This document shows, in pieces, positions 1-7,259 of a stretch of DNA of 19,840 nucleotides (position 1 is its first letter; every line of letters begins with the position of its first letter). Origin of the DNA: Anaerolineaceae bacterium (GTDB lineage: Bacteria > Chloroflexota > Anaerolineae > Anaerolineales > Anaerolineaceae); NCBI GenBank assembly GCA_011620465.1, contig WOZC01000018.1, positions 1-19,840 of the forward strand, written 5' to 3'. The position numbers and the translations under genes were made by a program. The notes under the pieces are model-generated. The model worked only from the letters and a program-made list of their open reading frames with translations, ran no database searches and was not told where the DNA came from.

Positions 1-7
1 AGAAAAA

Positions 8-16
8 TGTTATAAT
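8..16 (+). promoter_or_regulatory. Extended -10 promoter, probably of rho
   Basis: The sequence TGT followed by TATAAT (11-16) is a perfect sigma-70 -10 box with an upstream TG. The -35 region lies outside the window. A start near position 23 would give the following rho gene a leader of about 165 nt. The same TGTTATAAT string occurs before the STAS gene at 9357-9365. Confidence 0.5.
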
Positions 17-187
17 AATTAGCGAATAACTGATAATTAAAATATTCGTTCTGGGTTATCCCCAATCACTCTGTCACCTTTTACAAATATGAACATTTTT
101 ATGACATCGAGATTGTGTTACACGTGCCTAAAACTGCGAAAAAAGGGCAGGTATTCCCTACGGACGGGTTTAGAAAGAGACTGAATT
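17..187 (+). promoter_or_regulatory. rho 5' leader region
   Basis: No gene is visible in this 171-nt stretch. It holds an inverted repeat CGAATA/TATTCG (23-28 and 43-48), which would sit at the very 5' end of the transcript, and a C-rich patch around 58-84 (ATCCCC, CACTCTGTCACC). Long leaders that let Rho repress its own mRNA are known in other bacteria. That this leader does so is inference. Only a weak purine stretch (AGAAAGAGA, 172-180) precedes the rho ATG as ribosome binding site. Confidence 0.35.
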
Positions 188-1459
188 ATGGAAATTATTG
201 AACTTGAAAAACAAACCACAAAACAGCTTCAAAAAATCGCCAAAGACCTTAACATCGAGAATTTCAAGCGCCTCAAGAGAGACGGTTTGGTCGTGAAAAT
301 CGCCCAAAACTTCGCTGAAGCTGAAGGGCTTGAGATGAGCGGTGGTGTTTTGGAAATCATGAACGAGGGCATTGGTTTTCTACGCAGCAATTATCGTATT
401 GGTCCGGATGATGTTTACGTTTCTCAGGCTCAGTTACGTCGTTATGACCTGCGCTCTGGCGACCTGGTTATCGGTCACGTCAGACCTCCACGCGAATCGG
501 AAAGACATCATGGGTTGCTCAAAGTGGAATCAGTCAATGGACTTACTCCTGATGAAGCCCGAATGAGACCAAGATTTGAAGCACTCACACCCATTTTTCC
601 CAACGAACTGCTTAACCTCGAGTATAATCCGATGAATCTCTCGACCAGAATGATCAACCTTGTCGCTCCGATCGGTGGTGGGCAACGCGCGATGATCGTT
701 TCACCACCCAAGGCAGGAAAGACCAGTATCCTCAAGGATATTGCCAATGCCATCAGCATTAACCATCCTGAAGTTCGCCAAATTATGTCCCTGATTGGTG
801 AACGTCCTGAAGAAGTAACTGATATGGATCGTTCGGTTGACGCCGAAGTGATTGCCAGTACATTTGATGAGCCCGTGCAGGCGCATGTACGCATGGCAGA
901 AGTTTCGCTTGAGAGAGCGAAAAGACTGGTCGAAAACGGGCTTAATGTGGTTATCCTGATGGATTCGCTGACCCGCCTGGCGCGCGCTTACAACATGGTT
1001 GTAAACCCCTCCGGTCGCACCTTGAGCGGTGGTATGGACCCCTCCGCGCTCTATCCGCCCAAGCGTTTCTTTGGTGCAGCTCGTAACCTTGAAGACGGCG
1101 GCAGTCTGACCATCGTTGCAACTGCTTTGGTTGATACTGGTTCCAGGCTGGATGATGTCGTTTATGAAGAGTTCAAGGGTACCGGCAACATGGAATTGAT
1201 CCTTTCCCGCCGATTGCAGGAACGACGTATTTTCCCAGCCATTGATATTGAAAAATCCTCCACTCGGCGTGAAGACCTTTTGCAAAGCCCTGAAATCTTG
1301 CAGCGTGTTTGGCTGATGCGCCGAATGTACCTGCAAATGGTTTCCAACCCTCCCCAGGGAGCTGGTATGGATAGTGCTGTGGCAACAGAAGCCATCTTAC
1401 AAAGAATGGAAAAATCAAAGACGAATGTGGAATTTCTGGAAACTCTGGCAGATATGTAG
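188..1459 (+). CDS. rho: Transcription termination factor Rho
   Basis: Hexameric RNA-dependent ATPase/translocase that releases nascent RNA at Rho-dependent terminators in the cytoplasm. At 423 aa it is about the length of E. coli Rho, with no large insertion. Domains in order: N-terminal Rho_N helix bundle (about 1-48); cold-shock-type RNA-binding domain (about 50-120); RecA-like ATPase from about 130. Visible motifs are Walker A SPPKAGKTS (172-180), GERPEEVTDMDRSV, Walker B region ILMDSLTRLARAYN, the Q-loop/R-loop stretch PSGRTLSGGMDPSALYPPKR and the GTGNMEL element. The start is the first ATG in a well-conserved N-terminus. The M23 gene follows after 25 nt and may be co-transcribed. Identification is secure. 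Confidence 0.97.
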   Translation: MEIIELEKQTTKQLQKIAKDLNIENFKRLKRDGLVVKIAQNFAEAEGLEMSGGVLEIMNEGIGFLRSNYRIGPDDVYVSQAQLRRYDLRSGDLVIGHVRPPRESERHHGLLKVESVNGLTPDEARMRPRFEALTPIFPNELLNLEYNPMNLSTRMINLVAPIGGGQRAMIVSPPKAGKTSILKDIANAISINHPEVRQIMSLIGERPEEVTDMDRSVDAEVIASTFDEPVQAHVRMAEVSLERAKRLVENGLNVVILMDSLTRLARAYNMVVNPSGRTLSGGMDPSALYPPKRFFGAARNLEDGGSLTIVATALVDTGSRLDDVVYEEFKGTGNMELILSRRLQERRIFPAIDIEKSSTRREDLLQSPEILQRVWLMRRMYLQMVSNPPQGAGMDSAVATEAILQRMEKSKTNVEFLETLADM

Positions 1460-1484
1460 TATATATTTGTCAGAGGATTAACCA

Positions 1485-2576
1485 ATGTCTGATCAAAACG
1501 AAGAGACAAAGAAAGCCAACCGTGAGTTGGTTATTACGGTTGCCAGTTGGGTTGTAGCTATTATGCTCAGCCTGGGCTTGCTGACGATGCTCTTATGGCA
1601 ACCAAGAATTGCCAAATCAATGGAACTTTACAACCGAACTGTGGCGGTTGCGACTGTTGATTATAACGATGTTGAGGCTCAGGCGAACCTGCCAGCGTTT
1701 GTGGAAACTGCCCCCGGTAATGAATTGACCCGAGATCAAAATCTATATACTGAAGGGCAAGCGAATACACGCCTGGATATGGTCTATCATACTGTGGTCA
1801 GCGGTGACTCCATCTGGGCTCTCGCAGAAACCTATAATGTTGAAATCGAATCAATCCTTTTCGCCAACTACGACATCTTGCAGGACAAATCCGACAACCT
1901 GATGGTTGGGCAGGTGATCGCGATCCCCCCTGTGGACGGAATTTATCACACCTGGCGCAGCAAGGATACCTTGAGCTCGGTTGCTTCCCGATATGGAGCA
2001 ACGATCCAGGATATTTTGCTCTTCATCGGAAATAATCTTGACCTCTCAAACCCGAAGATCGAGCCGGGAACCAAGGTTATGGTTCCGGGAGGACGGCGGG
2101 AGCTGGTTCCGATCAGTTACGCTGCGGTTACACGCGATGCTGAAGGGCGGCTGGTGAGCGGATGGGATGGACCAGGAGCTTGTATGCTTGATTCTGTTGG
2201 CATTTTTGGCAACGGCTTCTTCATTTGGCCCTCCGCAGTGCATTATCTGACTGGGAACGATTTTGGTCCTGGGCATAACGGTGTTGATCTCGGCGCAGGT
2301 TCTGGTTCACAGCTTTTTGCAGCAGATAGCGGCACGGTGGTTTATGCCGGCTGGATGAACGGCGGCTACGGCAATTTCGTGGTGATCGATCATGGGAACG
2401 GCTACACAACCCTATACGAGCATCTCGATAAAATACATGTGAGCTGTGGAGAGAACGTCTTCCAGGGAAGCGTGATCGGTCTGGCTGGAACGACTGGTAA
2501 TTCCACCGGACCCCACCTGCATTTTGAGATCCGCTATGCCAACATGCCCGTCAATCCCTGGGATTACCTGCCATAG
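1485..2576 (+). CDS. Membrane-anchored LysM/M23 peptidoglycan hydrolase
   Basis: Predicted zinc endopeptidase acting on cell-wall peptide cross-bridges on the outer face of the membrane. The 363-aa protein has a cytoplasmic N-tail and one membrane segment (about 15-38), a spacer, then two LysM peptidoglycan-binding modules (about 101-149 and 153-201). A C-terminal M23 (lysostaphin/LytM) domain follows (about 245-363). Catalytic and zinc residues are intact: HNGVD (H264, D268), EHL (H313) and GPHLHFE (H344, H346). An AGAGG ribosome site (1473-1477) lies 7 nt before the ATG. It follows rho by 25 nt and ends 22 nt before tRNA-Arg. Intact catalytic residues favour an active hydrolase over an EnvC/NlpD-type activator, but the substrate bond is unknown. 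Confidence 0.92.
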   Translation: MSDQNEETKKANRELVITVASWVVAIMLSLGLLTMLLWQPRIAKSMELYNRTVAVATVDYNDVEAQANLPAFVETAPGNELTRDQNLYTEGQANTRLDMVYHTVVSGDSIWALAETYNVEIESILFANYDILQDKSDNLMVGQVIAIPPVDGIYHTWRSKDTLSSVASRYGATIQDILLFIGNNLDLSNPKIEPGTKVMVPGGRRELVPISYAAVTRDAEGRLVSGWDGPGACMLDSVGIFGNGFFIWPSAVHYLTGNDFGPGHNGVDLGAGSGSQLFAADSGTVVYAGWMNGGYGNFVVIDHGNGYTTLYEHLDKIHVSCGENVFQGSVIGLAGTTGNSTGPHLHFEIRYANMPVNPWDYLP

Positions 2577-2580
2577 AGAT

Positions 2581-2588
2581 GGTATAAT
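2581..2588 (+). promoter_or_regulatory. -10 box of tRNA-Arg
   Basis: TATAAT (2583-2588) is preceded by TGG, giving an extended -10 in the 22-nt gap after the M23 stop codon. The tRNA begins 10 nt after the box, so transcription should start a few nucleotides before the mature 5' end. No good -35 is visible at the normal distance, which fits an extended -10 promoter. Confidence 0.6.
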
Positions 2589-2598
2589 TCCTAGCCCT

Positions 2599-2671
2599 GC
2601 CCTAGTAGCTCAATGGACAGAGCGAGGCACTCCTAACGCCTAGGTTGGGGGTTCGATTCCCTCCTGGGGCA
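2599..2671 (+). tRNA. tRNA-Arg (anticodon CCT)
   Basis: A full cloverleaf can be drawn. The acceptor is GCCCTAG/CTGGGGC (one T-G wobble), the D stem GCTC/GAGC, the anticodon loop CTCCTAA giving anticodon CCT (reads AGG), and the T arm GGGGG-TTCGATT-CCCTC. The discriminator is A. The anticodon stem AGGCA/CGCCT has an A-C mismatch next to the loop. The 3' CCA is not encoded, as the sequence continues ATAA, so a CCA-adding enzyme is needed. A hairpin terminator follows directly. Confidence 0.95.
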
Positions 2672-2675
2672 TAAA

Positions 2676-2697
2676 AAAACCACCGAAAGGTGGTTTT
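2676..2697. terminator. Bidirectional Rho-independent terminator
   Basis: Perfect 9-bp stem AAAACCACC/GGTGGTTTT with a GAAA tetraloop, immediately after tRNA-Arg. The A run and T run at either side of the GC core let it work in both directions. It ends the tRNA transcript on the plus strand and the convergent minus-strand gene that stops at 2719. Confidence 0.8.
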
Positions 2698-2718
2698 ATG
2701 TTTGTCAAACAATGTGGA

Positions 2719-3102
2719 CTAAAACGGCAAGTTGTCGTTTTCGTCAAAATCATCGGTTTCGTCGTCATCCTGGTCGGATATTTCTTTGCGCACCCACAAA
2801 AGTAGCATGTCGCCTTCTTCAAGCTTAATGGCTCTGGCAGCAATGATGGGATCTTCTTGTTTCAGACCGATGCTGTCCTTGTATTCAAGGTACATGGTTT
2901 GTTTTTGCGACCAGGCAGCCTGGCAGCGGTCAAGCAACTTTTGAGCATCAAAAGTGCGCAGATTTGTAAAAGCGGTGTCAAAAAGATAAGGACCTTCCAG
3001 GATGCCGTCAACCCAATTCAACGATCCATCGCTGAAGTTATGGTCAGATAGCGCCTGGAATTCCGGGGTTGGACCTTCGATAACAGTAATTTTATTGTTC
3101 AT
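2719..3102 (-). CDS. Conserved hypothetical protein with SSB-like C-terminal acidic tail
   Basis: I do not recognise a named family, although the body resembles a small uncharacterised protein I associate with Chloroflexota. From the chosen start it is 127 aa. A compact mixed alpha/beta body (about 1-107) contains TFDAQKLLDRCQAAW and EGDMLLLWVR. It is followed by a very acidic linker (EISDQDDDETDDFDEN) and the terminal residues DNLPF. That tip mimics the SSB C-terminal peptide (acidic residues, then a hydrophobic residue, Pro and Phe as the last residue), which docks DNA-repair and replication proteins. A longer frame begins at 3150, but the ATG at 3102 is preferred. An extended -10 (TGG TATCAT, 3121-3113) lies 10 nt upstream of it, so a start at 3150 would be upstream of transcription. 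Function unknown; a DNA-transaction role is inference. Confidence 0.75.
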   Translation of the reverse strand: MNNKITVIEGPTPEFQALSDHNFSDGSLNWVDGILEGPYLFDTAFTNLRTFDAQKLLDRCQAAWSQKQTMYLEYKDSIGLKQEDPIIAARAIKLEEGDMLLLWVRKEISDQDDDETDDFDENDNLPF

Positions 3103-3112
3103 ATCAGCCCGA

Positions 3113-3121
3113 ATGATACCA
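3113..3121 (-). promoter_or_regulatory. Extended -10 of the SSB-tail protein gene
   Basis: Read on the minus strand, TGG is followed by TATCAT, and 10 nt later comes the ATG at 3102. A start site about 7 nt past the box would leave a leader of only about 4 nt. No Shine-Dalgarno sequence is evident, which suggests leaderless translation. Confidence 0.5.
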
Positions 3122-3177
3122 TAAATAATCTTCAAAAAGAGCCGCTTCAATTACTGGTTTTCAACTCTTTTTCCTTT

Positions 3178-3213
3178 ATAAAACACAGACCCACCATCTG
3201 GTGGTGGGTCTGT
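3178..3213 (-). terminator. Rho-independent terminator after the triple-repeat exoprotein
   Basis: A 12-bp perfect stem ACAGACCCACCA/TGGTGGGTCTGT (3185-3196 with 3202-3213) has a 5-nt loop. On the minus strand it is followed by GTTTTAT. It lies 23 nt downstream of the stop codon of the secreted repeat protein and before the promoter of the next minus-strand gene. Confidence 0.85.
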
Positions 3214-3235
3214 TCCAACAAGAGAGTTGTTATTA

Positions 3236-4273
3236 CTAATTGGCAGTTGTGTTCCAGAACCAGTTATAAGCATACCAACCACCGGTCTTGGCTTGAGTGC
3301 GTATGGCAATGCGTGTTTCTCCAGCTAATTCAGCTGGAATGTTGAAGGTGGCTTCTAATGCGCCACCAGAACCACTATTGAATTCAGCTACCTGGATGCC
3401 ATCGATGCCCAAAGTCCACATCTTGCCCATCAGTACGGTGAAGTCGGTGTCAGCGGGGAAGTTGATCCCGCTGATGGTCACAGTCGTGTCTTTTAGAACT
3501 GCGGTAATGCTAAAGCTTGGATACTTGACGACAGGAACAGGCGTTGGCTGTGGAGCAGGCGCAACAGCAGTATTGTTGTAGAACCAGTTATAGGCATACC
3601 AACCACCGGTCTTGGCGTCCAGCCGGATAGCAATGACATCTTCAGCAGCTAAATCAGTTGGGATCGGGAAGGTCGCTTCAAACAATCCGGTATCACTGGA
3701 GGTTACTTCGGCTGTTACGATTCCGCCAATAGCCAGCGTGCCGTATTTGCCCATGCGAACAACAAATTCCTGGCTTTTGGGAAAGTCTTTGGCTGAGATC
3801 GTTACAGTTTTACCAGCGTCAACCGCTTTGATACTAAAGGTCGGGAGCACAGTAACAGGAGGTTGGGCTGGTGCTGGGGCTTGTCCACCCGGCCAGGTAC
3901 CATTGTCTTTATTATTCCAGAACCAGTTGTAATAATAGTAACCACCGGTCAGACTCTCGATCCGGATAGAGATCATAGCACGAGTTTTAAGTGCTGCCGG
4001 GATGTCAACTGTTACCTGGAAAGAACCACCGTCCGCGGAGTTGAATTGGGCTACTTCAATGCCATTTTCACCGAGGGTGTTATATTCACCCAGTAGGACT
4101 TTATAGTCGTAGTTCTTGGGCATGTCTTTAGTCAAAATTGTGACGGATACATCAGTTTTCACGTCCGAAATGGTGAAACTTGGGTAGGCGGCCTGAACTT
4201 TGCTGGTGCCAAGAAAGGCTGAAACAAACAAAGTTATTGCCATGAAGAATACAAATAGTTTTTTAGTTTTCAT
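3236..4273 (-). CDS. Secreted protein with three 92-residue repeats
   Basis: No named family is recognised. The 345-aa product starts with a Sec signal peptide (MKTKK, hydrophobic core 6-23, likely cleavage after VQA at 28). Three repeats of exactly 92 residues follow (about 30-121, 143-234, 251-342). Each opens YPSF/LPTF-x-I, alternates beta-like stretches, and closes with TGG-x-Y-x-YNWF[WY]N. The linkers are Pro/Ala rich (APAPAQPPV; APAPQPTPVPVV). The pattern suggests beta-sandwich, Ig-like modules of an exported surface or matrix protein. The fold is inference. A GTG at 4279 is in frame, but it overlaps the ribosome site. AAGGAG ends 5 nt before the ATG at 4273, which is therefore the start. 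It has its own promoter and terminator, so it is monocistronic. Confidence 0.88.
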   Translation of the reverse strand: MKTKKLFVFFMAITLFVSAFLGTSKVQAAYPSFTISDVKTDVSVTILTKDMPKNYDYKVLLGEYNTLGENGIEVAQFNSADGGSFQVTVDIPAALKTRAMISIRIESLTGGYYYYNWFWNNKDNGTWPGGQAPAPAQPPVTVLPTFSIKAVDAGKTVTISAKDFPKSQEFVVRMGKYGTLAIGGIVTAEVTSSDTGLFEATFPIPTDLAAEDVIAIRLDAKTGGWYAYNWFYNNTAVAPAPQPTPVPVVKYPSFSITAVLKDTTVTISGINFPADTDFTVLMGKMWTLGIDGIQVAEFNSGSGGALEATFNIPAELAGETRIAIRTQAKTGGWYAYNWFWNTTAN

Positions 4274-4359
4274 TATCACTCCTTTACATATTTATTAGTT
4301 ATTAGGTCTTGTTTAAATATGACGCAAAGTCCTCACGATAAGTTCCAACAACTATTGAG

Positions 4360-4365
4360 ATTATA
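4360..4365 (-). promoter_or_regulatory. -10 box of the triple-repeat exoprotein
   Basis: On the minus strand TATAAT (4365-4360) would give a start near 4353 and a leader of about 80 nt before the ATG at 4273. No strong -35 is visible. The leader carries the AAGGAG ribosome site, and I recognise no riboswitch in it. Confidence 0.45.
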
Positions 4366-4547
4366 CAACATTGATTCATGCGAATTCCAGTAAAACTTGC
4401 TGCTAAGGGCAGAAATTGCGCGTAGCCATAACAATTATGCTCCCCAGGTCAGGTTGAGACCCCTGTTTGGTGTTATTGGTGGGAGTGCAACTCGCTTTCT
4501 GGAAAAAACCGGTTCAGGTTAACCTCTATCATTGAAAGTTAACCCGG

Positions 4548-5309
4548 ATGAGTTCGAATATAATCAAGCGGATGAATGCAAAAACTACAAAAACTATTCC
4601 GATTCTGCTGGCGGTCTTTTTCCTCGCCGTGTTAACGCTTAGCCTTTTATTCGGTAACAAAGTCAATGCCTACTTTCGCACCTGGGTGAGCGGGCGCAAC
4701 AAGGCTGTCATAGATTACATCCGCGCGCCACAAGATCACTCCGACTGGGAACTGGAAGCACTTTCCCGCTGTAGTGATGCTCCCTTTGTCCTCCCAACAC
4801 ATGGTTTCATAGGATATCTTTTCAACGATTCTTTCACGCCGCTAAAACTACATACCGGATTGGATATCTTCGGAGGAAAGCAGGTGGGGCAGACACCAGT
4901 GTACGCCCCCTATGACGGCTTCCTGACCCGTGAGCTTGATTGGAAATCGAGCCTGATATTGCGTATCCCGCAGGATCCTCTCGACCCCGACCAACAGGTT
5001 TGGGTCTATATGACTCACCTGGCAGACCCGGAAGGCAATTCTCTGATCGAGGCAGCTTTTCCGCCTGGAACCCAGGAAGCCGCCGTCAAACAAGGTGACC
5101 TGCTTGGATACCAGGGAAATTATTCAGGTTATCCTGGTTCGCCAACGGGCATCCATTTGCACATTTCCATCGTAAGAGATGACGGTGAGGGCAAATACCT
5201 GAATGAACTGCATATCGAAAACACAATGGATCCTTCACCTTATTTTGGTATGCCTCTGAATGCTGCCAGTGCTCTAAAATCAAGCCCAGTATGTTTGCCA
5301 CTGCAATAG
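4548..5309 (+). CDS. Membrane-anchored M23-family peptidase (no LysM)
   Basis: The 253-aa protein has an N-terminal membrane anchor (about 15-36 after a Lys-rich start), a short linker and a diverged M23 domain. It carries all the canonical positions: HTGLD (H102, D106), MTHL (H157) and GIHLHIS (H203, H205). It is therefore probably a zinc-dependent cell-wall endopeptidase or a carbohydrate/peptide-active relative, located outside the membrane. The core has insertions relative to the LysM/M23 protein at 1485 (for example PQDPLDPDQQ and a Pro/Gly-rich loop before the HxH), so the two are not recent duplicates. The start is uncertain. ATG 4548 has only a weak CCGG before it. ATG 4572 lies 7 nt after a TATAAT (4559-4564) and would be leaderless. 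The next gene starts 51 nt on with its own promoter. Confidence 0.85.
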   Translation: MSSNIIKRMNAKTTKTIPILLAVFFLAVLTLSLLFGNKVNAYFRTWVSGRNKAVIDYIRAPQDHSDWELEALSRCSDAPFVLPTHGFIGYLFNDSFTPLKLHTGLDIFGGKQVGQTPVYAPYDGFLTRELDWKSSLILRIPQDPLDPDQQVWVYMTHLADPEGNSLIEAAFPPGTQEAAVKQGDLLGYQGNYSGYPGSPTGIHLHISIVRDDGEGKYLNELHIENTMDPSPYFGMPLNAASALKSSPVCLPLQ

Positions 5310-5333
5310 GTGGATAATTTTCCGAGCCTTGAC

Positions 5334-5339
5334 TATAAT
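5334..5339 (+). promoter_or_regulatory. Promoter of the MBL/asparaginase/nth cluster
   Basis: TATAAT (5334-5339) is preceded 17 bp upstream by TGGATA (5311-5316), a 4/6 match to TTGACA. The predicted start near 5346 leaves a 15-nt leader carrying GGAGGTGA (5350-5357), a strong ribosome site for the ATG at 5361. Confidence 0.6.
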
Positions 5340-5360
5340 TCCCGAAGCCGGAGGTGAACG

Positions 5361-6200
5361 ATGAAGGAAATTGCGCCAAACATCTATATTGAACAAAATT
5401 CTCTTGGTTTGTTTACTGGCATCATCCAATCCGATGATGGGATGGTCCTTATTGATTCACCACTCAGACAGTTGGAAGGTGGGTTATGGAAGGGTTCGGC
5501 TGACCAAAGCGCGTATTCTTATAAATGTTACATGATCGTTCTGGACACGAATTATGACCGGCTGTTGAGTATCAAGGGAAGCGATTGCGCGATTGTTGCC
5601 CAAAGCGATGCGATTTCTCCAATTCGCAGCCGCACACCGCGAATTAGCGAAGACTACCAACAGCGTGTTGAAAATTCTGAGACTGTTGTCAGTGGAAACC
5701 GGATGCTGCCTCCCGAAATCATTTTTGATTCCGAACTCAGCCTTCACGTTGGCAGCCTTCAGGTCGACCTGGCACATCACCCTGGTTCCAATCAGGCAGG
5801 CGTCTGGGTGACGATACCTGAGCGCAAAGTTGTATTCGTAGGTGATACAGTGGTGGTCGATCAACCACCATTCATCGCTTATTCCAATCTGGAAACCTGG
5901 GAACAAGACCTTGAATTGCTCTCTTCTGCTGAATTCAAAGATTACCAGATTGTTTCCTCCCGAAGTGGCGTGGTCGATAGGGACCAGGTTAAGACGATGA
6001 GTAAACATATTGCGGCTATCCGAGCAATAATTGATTCGCTAAAGGAAAGTAAAGCACCAATTGAGGATTGGTATAACAAAATTCCGCAAATATTATCAAG
6101 ATTCAGCCAATTGGATCTTTTTAACAGTGAGATTTTTTACAACCGCCTGCATTGGGGCATCACCACTTATTACGATTTTATAGGTCACGAGAAAGGCTGA
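5361..6200 (+). CDS. Metallo-beta-lactamase-fold protein with degenerate metal site
   Basis: The 279-aa protein has the MBL layout: N-terminal strands (NIYI...GMVLIDSPL), a central site region, then SLHVGSLQV...PERKVVFVGDTVV, the usual strand before the GD motif (D162). The HxHxDH zinc motif expected near residue 62 reads DTNYDR (D62, N64, D66, R67), so only the Asp is conserved. The later PGHT-type histidine is replaced (HHPGSNQAG, 139-147). Standard binuclear zinc hydrolysis is therefore doubtful. It may be a non-catalytic or altered-metal member. The C-terminal 80 residues are helical (HIAAIRAIIDSLKES). A GGAGGTGA site fixes the start. The asparaginase gene starts 3 nt after its TGA, so the two are co-translated. 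Substrate unknown. Confidence 0.75.
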   Translation: MKEIAPNIYIEQNSLGLFTGIIQSDDGMVLIDSPLRQLEGGLWKGSADQSAYSYKCYMIVLDTNYDRLLSIKGSDCAIVAQSDAISPIRSRTPRISEDYQQRVENSETVVSGNRMLPPEIIFDSELSLHVGSLQVDLAHHPGSNQAGVWVTIPERKVVFVGDTVVVDQPPFIAYSNLETWEQDLELLSSAEFKDYQIVSSRSGVVDRDQVKTMSKHIAAIRAIIDSLKESKAPIEDWYNKIPQILSRFSQLDLFNSEIFYNRLHWGITTYYDFIGHEKG

Positions 6201-6203
6201 CAA

Positions 6204-7256
6204 ATGGATGTTTGTTCAGGATATGAACCTCTGGTTGAGTTGACCAGAGGTGGAATTGTTGAGAGTATTCACCTTGGTGCCCTGGCAGCGGTGGATTCAG
6301 ACGGGAATCTCCTGGCTGCTTATGGGAACCCTGACATGGTCAGTTTTCCCCGCAGCTCAATGAAGCCATTCCAGGCATTGCCCCTGGTTGAAAGTGGCGG
6401 TTTGGAAGCCTTTGACTTGACCGAAGAAGAGCTGGCAATCATCTGTGCTTCTCATGCGGGAACAGACGAACACGTACGCGTTCTGAAATCGATCCATCAG
6501 AAGGTCGGTTTGCAGGTGAGCGATTTGCAGTGCGGCGTCCATTGGCCAATTGATAAAGAAACCAGTTACCAGATGCGCTTGCGCGGTGAAGAACCGGATT
6601 CATACCGCCATAATTGCTCCGGAAAACACAGCGGCATGCTCACTCAAGCTAAACTGTTAGGGCAGAGCCTGGGTAATTATCTGGAACCAGTCCACCTGGT
6701 TCAGCAAAACATCCGCAAAGCGGTTTCCTCGATGTGCGGGATCCATCGCGATGACATGATTTTTGGGGTAGATGGTTGCAGCGCGCCAGTTTACGCCATG
6801 CCGCTCAACAGTTTCGCCTGGGCGATCGCGCGTTTGGTTGACCCTTTTGACCTGGATGACGTGCGCCAGAATGCTTGCCGAAGAATAACCCACGCAATGA
6901 TGTCTTTCCCTACCATGGTAGCTGGACCCGGTCAGCTCGACACGGTTTTAATGGAAGTAATGAAAGGCAAACTGATCTCAAAAGGCGGGGCGGAGGGCTA
7001 CCAGTTGATCGGCATTTTACCAGGAGCAGTCGCTGAAAATTCCAAAGGCATCGGTATTGCTTTCAAAATTGCTGATGGAGATCCTACGCGCCGGGCTACG
7101 CAGCGGGTAGTGGCAGAGATGTTGAAAGCGCTGGGTTTTGAAAGCGAGATGGCGTCCGAAGAATATGCCAGTTTCAACCAACAGACCTTGAGAAATTTCC
7201 GCGGCATTGAGATCGGAAAAATTCGGCTTGCCAGACCGATCCAATTCTTCTCGTAA
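6204..7256 (+). CDS. Asparaginase II-type amidohydrolase (Rhizobium etli AnsA-like family)
   Basis: Predicted to hydrolyse L-asparagine (or a related amide) to aspartate and ammonia in the cytoplasm; there is no signal peptide. The 350-aa protein belongs to the asparaginase II family typified by the R. etli thermolabile enzyme, unrelated to E. coli AnsA/AnsB. Signature residues are all present with a constant offset of three from the R. etli numbering as I recall it: S51-x-x-K54 (RSSMKPF), S83 (CASHAGT), C138/K141 (NCSGKHSGM) and C192 (DGCSAP). The cysteines and K141 correspond to the zinc site. It sits 3 nt behind the MBL-fold gene and 3 nt before the endonuclease gene; AAAGG upstream is the ribosome site. 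Specificity for Asn versus other amides cannot be read from sequence. Confidence 0.9.
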   Translation: MDVCSGYEPLVELTRGGIVESIHLGALAAVDSDGNLLAAYGNPDMVSFPRSSMKPFQALPLVESGGLEAFDLTEEELAIICASHAGTDEHVRVLKSIHQKVGLQVSDLQCGVHWPIDKETSYQMRLRGEEPDSYRHNCSGKHSGMLTQAKLLGQSLGNYLEPVHLVQQNIRKAVSSMCGIHRDDMIFGVDGCSAPVYAMPLNSFAWAIARLVDPFDLDDVRQNACRRITHAMMSFPTMVAGPGQLDTVLMEVMKGKLISKGGAEGYQLIGILPGAVAENSKGIGIAFKIADGDPTRRATQRVVAEMLKALGFESEMASEEYASFNQQTLRNFRGIEIGKIRLARPIQFFS

Positions 7257-7259
7257 ACC

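Noticed and set aside
701..1336. 211-aa antisense frame inside rho
   Set aside because: It is a shadow of strongly conserved rho coding sequence, with no ribosome site and no family resemblance.
2599..2671. tRNA-Arg as an integration site for a mobile element
   Set aside because: No integrase, and no repeat of the tRNA 3' end was noticed downstream. The following genes look like ordinary chromosomal genes.
4274..4279. GTG start at 4279 for the triple-repeat exoprotein
   Set aside because: The GTG is part of the AAGGAGTG ribosome site. ATG 4273 has correct spacing and a standard signal peptide start.
4290..4547. Riboswitch or T-box in the divergent region before the second M23 gene
   Set aside because: I could not draw any known riboswitch core on either strand. 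Only short palindromes such as AGGTTAACCT and a minus-strand -10 box are visible.
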